Shown here one piece after another: positions 58,414 to 64,000 of a stretch of 64,000 bases of DNA (within the stretch, counting starts at the first letter, position 1; each line of letters begins with the position of its first letter). The notes under the pieces were generated by a model, which worked only from the letters and a program-made list of their open reading frames with translations, did no database searches and was not told the origin of the DNA. The translations under genes and the position numbers were made by a program. Origin of the DNA: Isoetes taiwanensis. Its lineage: Eukaryota > Streptophyta > Lycopodiopsida > Isoetales > Isoetaceae. Location of the stretch: positions 3,832,644 to 3,896,643 of the forward strand of contig JAJEKV010000026.1 in NCBI GenBank assembly GCA_021234155.1. The letters run 5' to 3'.

Positions 58414-58990
58414 TTTTTTTTTTTTTTTTTTTTTTTTTGCAGGCAAGATATTTTATTAATAATAAATATGGTTTACAAACCTTATTTATAAGCCTCGAAA
58501 GGCTAGATAAGAAATATTTGCACCACACCCAAGAGGGATGAAGGTGAAGAACTATCTAACTATGTACTCAAATAATGTAAACTCTACATCTTCTTGTGGT
58601 TGTCGTTTAGGGCTAGTACTAACGACTGACCTACCTCCAGAAGCTCCTCCCTTCTTCCTTCCAACAAAGACATACTAAAGGAGTATCCATTATATTTTCC
58701 CACCATTAGTAGCCTTCAATCCACCTTACCACTTGGGTGTCCAAATAAATAACCGTGAGATAAGAATCAGTCGATGTACCATAACCGCATCAAACAAGGG
58801 ACTATTCAAGGCCTAAGCCTTTGCTATGCATATGAGGGGCCCGAGAGAGCAAACTTCATCCCATCCCATGACTATGGTTATTTGGCTAGCACTATCCTCG
58901 CTTCAAGTCGCCTACAAAAGTTGATAAATCAACATCCGCAAATAAATCAAACCGGATATTTCATTGCCGCTTAAGATACTTATGCTTGTT
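58414..58990 (-). mobile_element. Probable reverse-strand LINE/retroposon 3' end
   Basis: Twenty-five T (58414-58438) are followed by GCAGGCAAGATATTTTATTA and ataataaatatggtttacaa, the inverse of a typical plant LINE 3' UTR ending in AATAAA-like signals and poly(A). The sequence beyond shows no RT motif. Only the tail region seems to be left. Confidence 0.4.
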
Positions 58991-61849
58991 ATTATGGTTA
59001 ATACATAGATTTCAAAAGTCGATGATAGAAACTATTATGTGCGTGAGGATTTCGTTAGGTTGTACAATGTCTATTTAGATGAATGTGAAATGCATAATTA
59101 AAATTGATGGCAACTCTTTTCAATGTCACATTTTTAACACCTAATTTTTGCCCTTATAAGAGCTCAATTTCAATTATTGTTTGCATTCTATTATCATACA
59201 TAATATAGTAATGATGCAAGACAATCAGGATATGAGGATGAGTGTTGCAATTTTGGCCCTTGGTAATGAAGCAAGCATTATAGTAAATGTACACGACGTA
59301 TCTTCAAGTATGCAATATGAAGCACCAGATCGAATACCAAAACATGGCAAGTAGCACCTATAAATGTACTGTTAAGAGTTTCAATGTAGTGTGTAGTAGA
59401 CATGTAGTTTACAATCAAGCAGCTTATTGTTTGACTAGAAGTAATTGGCATCAAGCAGTGTTCAACTTTGATATGTTAATAGCAGTAGTCAATGTACAAT
59501 TGGAATAATACAATTAGTTTGGCACATCTAAATTATACAATCATGTTATAACAACCAGCCAAAAAGATTTAGTAACAGTATTGGACAAACTTTCTAACAA
59601 ATTTCGTCATGTTTTCTTACATTAAATGAGTTGCATTATTTTAATAGAAAAGTTAAGTAAATTTTGTTGGAATTTTTTCTACTATGCATTGACTTATAAT
59701 AAAAATTCTAATTTCAACTAGTCGGCTAATAAAATTTTCAATTTTAGTCGATTGAGTTGTACTATTCCTCGGACTTTGCTCAACATTGTACTAGTTTGCC
59801 TTGGATAAGTTAGCTCATGCCATGAGCTTTGGGGATTACTGTATATAACCAGATTCATTGTTAATGCCATTGCAACAGTTGCGTTGTGGCCAAGATGAAT
59901 TGAGGAATGCAGGATCTACTACCATGGGCAAGTTTGCAGAGCATGCACGATTGACATGTAATCTTTTTTGCGTCTGTTGCCATGATTCCAATACTTTGGC
60001 AATGGATTTGAGTCTCGAAGTAGTAAATTCTGAAAACACCGTTTTGCTTAGGTGCTTTGCTTTGTTACTTTCCATCCTTTATACATTAGTGAATACTTGC
60101 TAAAACATTGCTCGGTGGAGCTTCACGACCATGCAAGAACTTTGGTTTTTTCCAGGTTTGTTGTTTCTAGCATATTTGTGGCTATGGAAGGGTCCCAAAA
60201 GTAACAAGGAGAAAGATAAAGGGAATCCAATCGTTGTTTTGCTTCTTATTTTGTAAAAAAATATTTTGTAGCTCCTAATTTTATCTTACATCCATGCATA
60301 TATACTCTTGATCGTAATCATCATACTAGTTGTTCTTGTTTTTACTTGTTGAATAAAAAAGACAACTTTTTTCTAGCCTTAGACTTGTACATTACTCATT
60401 AACTTGTGTCATGAAGTTAGGAAATTAAGCAAGCAGTGAAAAAGTTCAATATTGAGTTCTTGAACTTAAGTGTTTTGGATATATGAAAACTGGTGGCCAA
60501 ACAGAGAATCTTTTATTTTGTACATTTACATTAGTATCATTCTTATAGATGGAAGTTTGATGATAATCACACACACACAACACAACACACTCAACACACA
60601 CACACACACACACACACACAACAAGGGGTCATCACGAAAGGTACTCAATGCTAAACAACACAAACAACACAAACATAACGTTAAACATACCGCTTTTCAC
60701 TAATCAAGGTTAATCAAGGTGTCACATAAATATAGAAGATTGTTTTATTGCTCCAAAGAATGCCGGGCATAAGTTAAGAATGTGTATATGATGTTGTTTA
60801 GGCTTAGAGTTGCTTCAAAAAAAAACATTAATGATCTTTTTTATCGTGTTTTGCATTGTATCTCTACATGTTTTTTTTTTATTTTTGTTTTGAGGTGTCT
60901 GGAGGTTTGATTCCTCCACTGCCTCCGTCTTTTGCTTGTTTATGTCATACCATATATGGCAACATCTCAACGTCCCATAGGGATTTATGACGGTCCACTA
61001 AATGTTCGAAGAGAGAGAAGGGAACCTAATGTCCCAAGAGAGAGAGAAAGGAACTAAAAAAAAAAAGACAATGATGGTAAAATGTCCGAAGAGAGAGAAG
61101 AGAACCTAAAAACAAGCCATTCTAATGCATTTAATGTGGACGCGGAATAACTACCCTTCAAATACGGAGCGAAGGTTAAAATAAAATAACCAAGGACCAC
61201 GTTCTCAATAAAACGTCCTTTAAAGGCCATTCTTCAAGTTTCCGAACAGTGCGCCGGTCAAAAAGCATGGTCGGCTGTGCGAAATGCTCATAACTTTGTG
61301 CAGTTGGGAAGGACACGTGAGATTTTGCTATATTCTGCAGACAAAAAGGATCAGACGAATTTTCGTCCTGTTCTAAGGCAGTACATCAGTCTAATGGGGC
61401 CTGATGTGACCTTAGAAAGGTCTTATGTTGTAGCTGTAACCTGCAAGCCCATAAGCCAAGAAAGGGACCACTGAATAGTGCCGTTGTAATACAACGGTTG
61501 CTGCACGAGACCACTTGTATCCACCAAATCTAAGGTTTTAGAGCTTCCCATTGAATAAGACTTCCAGAACAGACAAACTGTATCAGACATTCCAGTATTC
61601 AATATTTTCCTTTGTCCCTGTTTCACATATTAGTCCGCAACAAATAAATTAGAATATAGGTTTTCCCCTTAAAACATGCATCTCGTCCAATATGGAGTAT
61701 GACATTTGGTTCAGTCCAATCTTATCCTCTTGTAATTCCTAAACATTTTACCGTGTAAAGTTCTGTACGAGCTCCAAATGAAATGTTGTTTGTAAAGTTA
61801 GAAAGATGATCACTATTTCATGAAAACGAACTCGCCAGCATAAATAGTG
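58990..61849. other. No recognisable gene
   Basis: AT-rich sequence with a CA microsatellite at 60567-60621 and GAGAGAGA-containing repeats near 61010-61110 (cgaagagagagaag twice). Frames of 60-80 codons have no known motif. Confidence 0.45.
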
Positions 61850-64000
61850 TCACATGGGTGACGTATGAGATGTTGGGTCAGAGGAAGAAGTTGGCATATC
61901 TGGACCACCTCTACACCCTTCTAGCATGAAAACTACTTCAGTCATGGCAGGCCTGTCTATTGATCTGAGCAGTGCACATAAGAGCAACTTTTACAAACAG
62001 CAGAAATTCCTCCCATTCTCTTGAATCTGGATCAAATTCTAACAAGCCTGGATCAAACAACTCTGAAATCTGCCCCCGTCTGAAGTTGTTCTAACCCATT
62101 TGACAATGTCCTCATCCTGTGTAAACATAGCAGGCCTTCTTCCAGTGACAAGTTCTAGCAACACGATCCCAAAGCTATACACATCTGATTCCCTTTGTTA
62201 CTTGTCCAGTCAGACTAGCCTCTGGAGACACATAACCTAGTGAGCCTACAGGTGTAGTTGAGGTTGAGGCTTCCATTGGTGTCACGGCTATCCCCTAAAA
62301 CCAAAATCTGATAAATGTGGTTCAAAATCTGCATCAAAAAGTACATAATTAGGCTTCACATCCCCATGTACAATAGGGAGGAGAGCACTGAGTATGAAGG
62401 AATGCCAAGGCTCTAGCCGCTCTAATGCGATAATGTGTTGCATTGGCCAGTTCAAGACATGTCCTTCCTGTCTTGAAGCCTCTTGCAAAAGAGCTGCTAA
62501 ATTTCCATTTGGCATGTAGTCATAAATAAGCAGTCTCACATCTCCACTTATATAATATCCTCTCAAAACAGCAAGATTCTTATGTTTCACCCTTCCAAGT
62601 CTCTGCATGTGCTTTGAAAACATTTCTTCCACTGCACCATCTGGTAAGGTGCCTCACCGATAAGACAGTACCATCCTCCAAGCTGGCCTTAAAAAGAATT
62701 CCATATCTTGTCCTGCTCAAGACATGCTCTCATCAAAACGGCCAGTTGCCTCCAAAATACTTGAGTAGGGATAAGGCTATGAAACATAACAAGGTTTTCA
62801 TTGGGCTGATAAATGGTCACTTCCCTTTGGTGGTCTCTCAACAACCTTTTGGTCTGAAAATATAGCAGCATAGAATACATATGACAGAACTGTAAACACA
62901 GAATAGAACTCCAAGGCCCACCGCAATAATTACAATAGCAGTTCTGCTGAGATGAACTCCGTGCTTCCGAGAACAACTTCCCAACGGTCTGCCACATAGA
63001 TGAGGATTATGTTCGAATGAATTAGAACCAAATTTTTTCCCAAGAGAAGAAGGAATAGTGCCTTTCAGATTGTTATTTGCAACATCAAACACCTTGAGGG
63101 AGAATAGATTCCCAAGCTCGGAAGGAATGACTCCTGTGAGGTTGTTTCTTGAAAGATCAAGCACCTGCAAATTAACAAGCTTGGCAAGTGTCAACGGATA
63201 TCACCGGTCCAAGAAATTTCCTTCCAAGTGTAGCTCAACAAGCTGTGTCAACAACCCTAGCTCAGAAGGAATAGGAACCATCCAGCTGATTGTTTCCAAG
63301 GTTCAGGTACATAAGCCTCTTACAACCAACGAGCGCCTCAGGTATGCTGCCTGACAGTGCATTGCCGCTCAAGTTTAACTTCTGCAAACTTGAAAGATTT
63401 CCAACTTCCCTTGGTACAGGCCCCTATCTTGGTGTGTTCTATTTCTAGAACAGAAAGAGCAGTGCAGTTACCAAACTCACTAGGAATATCACCAGTTAAT
63501 GGATTATTTGAAAGAAAAAAAGTGCAGACAGTTGCACTAAAAGCACCTAAAGTTGCAGGTATTTTCCCAATGAACATATTCCCTCTCAAGTCTAGTAATT
63601 TGCAAGTTTGTAAGTTGACTCAATCCAGTATATATACTACCGTTTAAACGGTTATTTGCAAGGGATAGTACTTGAAGATTCAAAAGCCCTGTAAAAGTAT
63701 CTGGAATGTTTCCTGACAGATTTTGGTTGCTAACATCGAACAACTCCAAAGACCGACATTGGCCTATAGAAAGAGGTATCAGGCCTGAAAGTCCATTGTC
63801 ACTTAAATCAAGTCTTCTAAGTCTTTGAAGAGAACCTAGCTGTGATGGAATATCACCACTTAGACTATTTCTTTTTAAACTTAAGTACTCCAGATTGGCA
63901 CATTGAGAAAGCTGTGACGGAATATTTCCACTGAGCCTATTATTTGAAACTGTAAAATTCATTAGCTGAGACAAGGATCCAACTACTCCAGGAATGCTGC
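61850..64000 (-). pseudogene. LRR receptor-like kinase, frameshifted and cut by the window edge
   Basis: Plant plasma-membrane receptor kinase. From 64000 leftwards: at least five leucine-rich repeats (NNRLSGNIPSQLSQC, RNSLSGDIPSQLGSL, DNGLSGLIPLSIG), a break near 63560, more repeats with breaks near 63430 and 63210, a final repeat (RNNLTGVIPSELGNLFSLK), the Cys pair NPHLCGRPLGSC, and a membrane segment (about 62880-62940). The kinase domain follows: RVKHKNLAVLRGYY, YDYMPNGNLAALLQEA, VHGDVKPNYVLFD, HLSDFG, then shifted TTPVGSLGYVSPEASLTG and [19 protein letters not shown], ending near GPDMPTSSSDPTSHTSPM and TGA at 61850-61852. Arg replaces the usual ATP-site Lys (SVRHL) and HGD replaces HRD, features I recall from the At1g75640/At4g36180 group, so these need not be damage. 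Breaks near 62665, 62295 and 62195, among others, rule out a product. Confidence 0.88.

Overview
The window is nuclear DNA from a land plant with a large, repeat-rich, gene-poor genome. Supporting evidence: a plant-type DEAH splicing helicase, a CTP synthase copy split by short GT-AG introns, a plant-only LRR receptor kinase, poly(A)-tailed plant LINEs, tRNA-derived SINEs, miniature LTR elements with initiator-Met primer sites, and CACTA-like subterminal repeats. I cannot fix the species; a fern, gymnosperm or other large-genome plant would fit, and this is only inference.

Only one gene looks intact: the intron-free PRP2/DHX16-class DEAH-box helicase on the minus strand (16174-19311, 1045 residues). 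Three further cellular genes are recognisable but broken: a fragment of a TFIIIA-like C2H2 zinc-finger gene (28478-28620), a full-length CTP synthase copy whose 22 exons can be traced (40993-45526), and the 3' part of an LRR receptor-like kinase running off the right end (61850-64000). All three are damaged mainly by 1-2 base indels while splice sites and protein motifs survive, so they look like fairly young pseudogenes.

Layout. 1-11.5 kb: no certain gene; direct repeats, a perfect 7-base tandem array, a possible 3.4-kb inverted-end element, a possible decayed coding stretch, and poly(T) marks of reverse-strand retroposons. 11.5-16 kb: one CACTA-like end, one SINE and an unassigned exon-like stretch. 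16-20 kb: the helicase and its upstream region. 20-30.5 kb: a dense patchwork of tandem and dispersed repeats, including two non-coding families (A, fold-back, motif GAATATGCACCCAAACC; B, about 125 bases starting ATATGTAGCAtAATAAC), plus the TFIIIA relic. 30.5-32.2 kb: the 3' part of a LINE. 32-38.8 kb: essentially empty apart from a 130-base tandem duplication and one B copy. 38.8-40.2 kb: a miniature LTR element with its target duplication, possibly carrying a nested insert. 40.9-45.5 kb: the CTP synthase pseudogene. 46.9-47.4 kb: a complete 545-base TRIM. 48.8-49.5 kb: CACTA subterminal repeats. 51-52.7 kb: more A and B copies. 53.2-54.6 kb: a second, reverse-strand decayed LINE. 56.1 kb: a second SINE copy. 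61.9-64 kb: the kinase pseudogene.

Nothing suggests genes acting together as an operon or cluster. The most interesting content is structural: the fold-back family, the two TRIMs, and the contrast between one perfectly open 3.1-kb reading frame and several indel-ridden gene copies.
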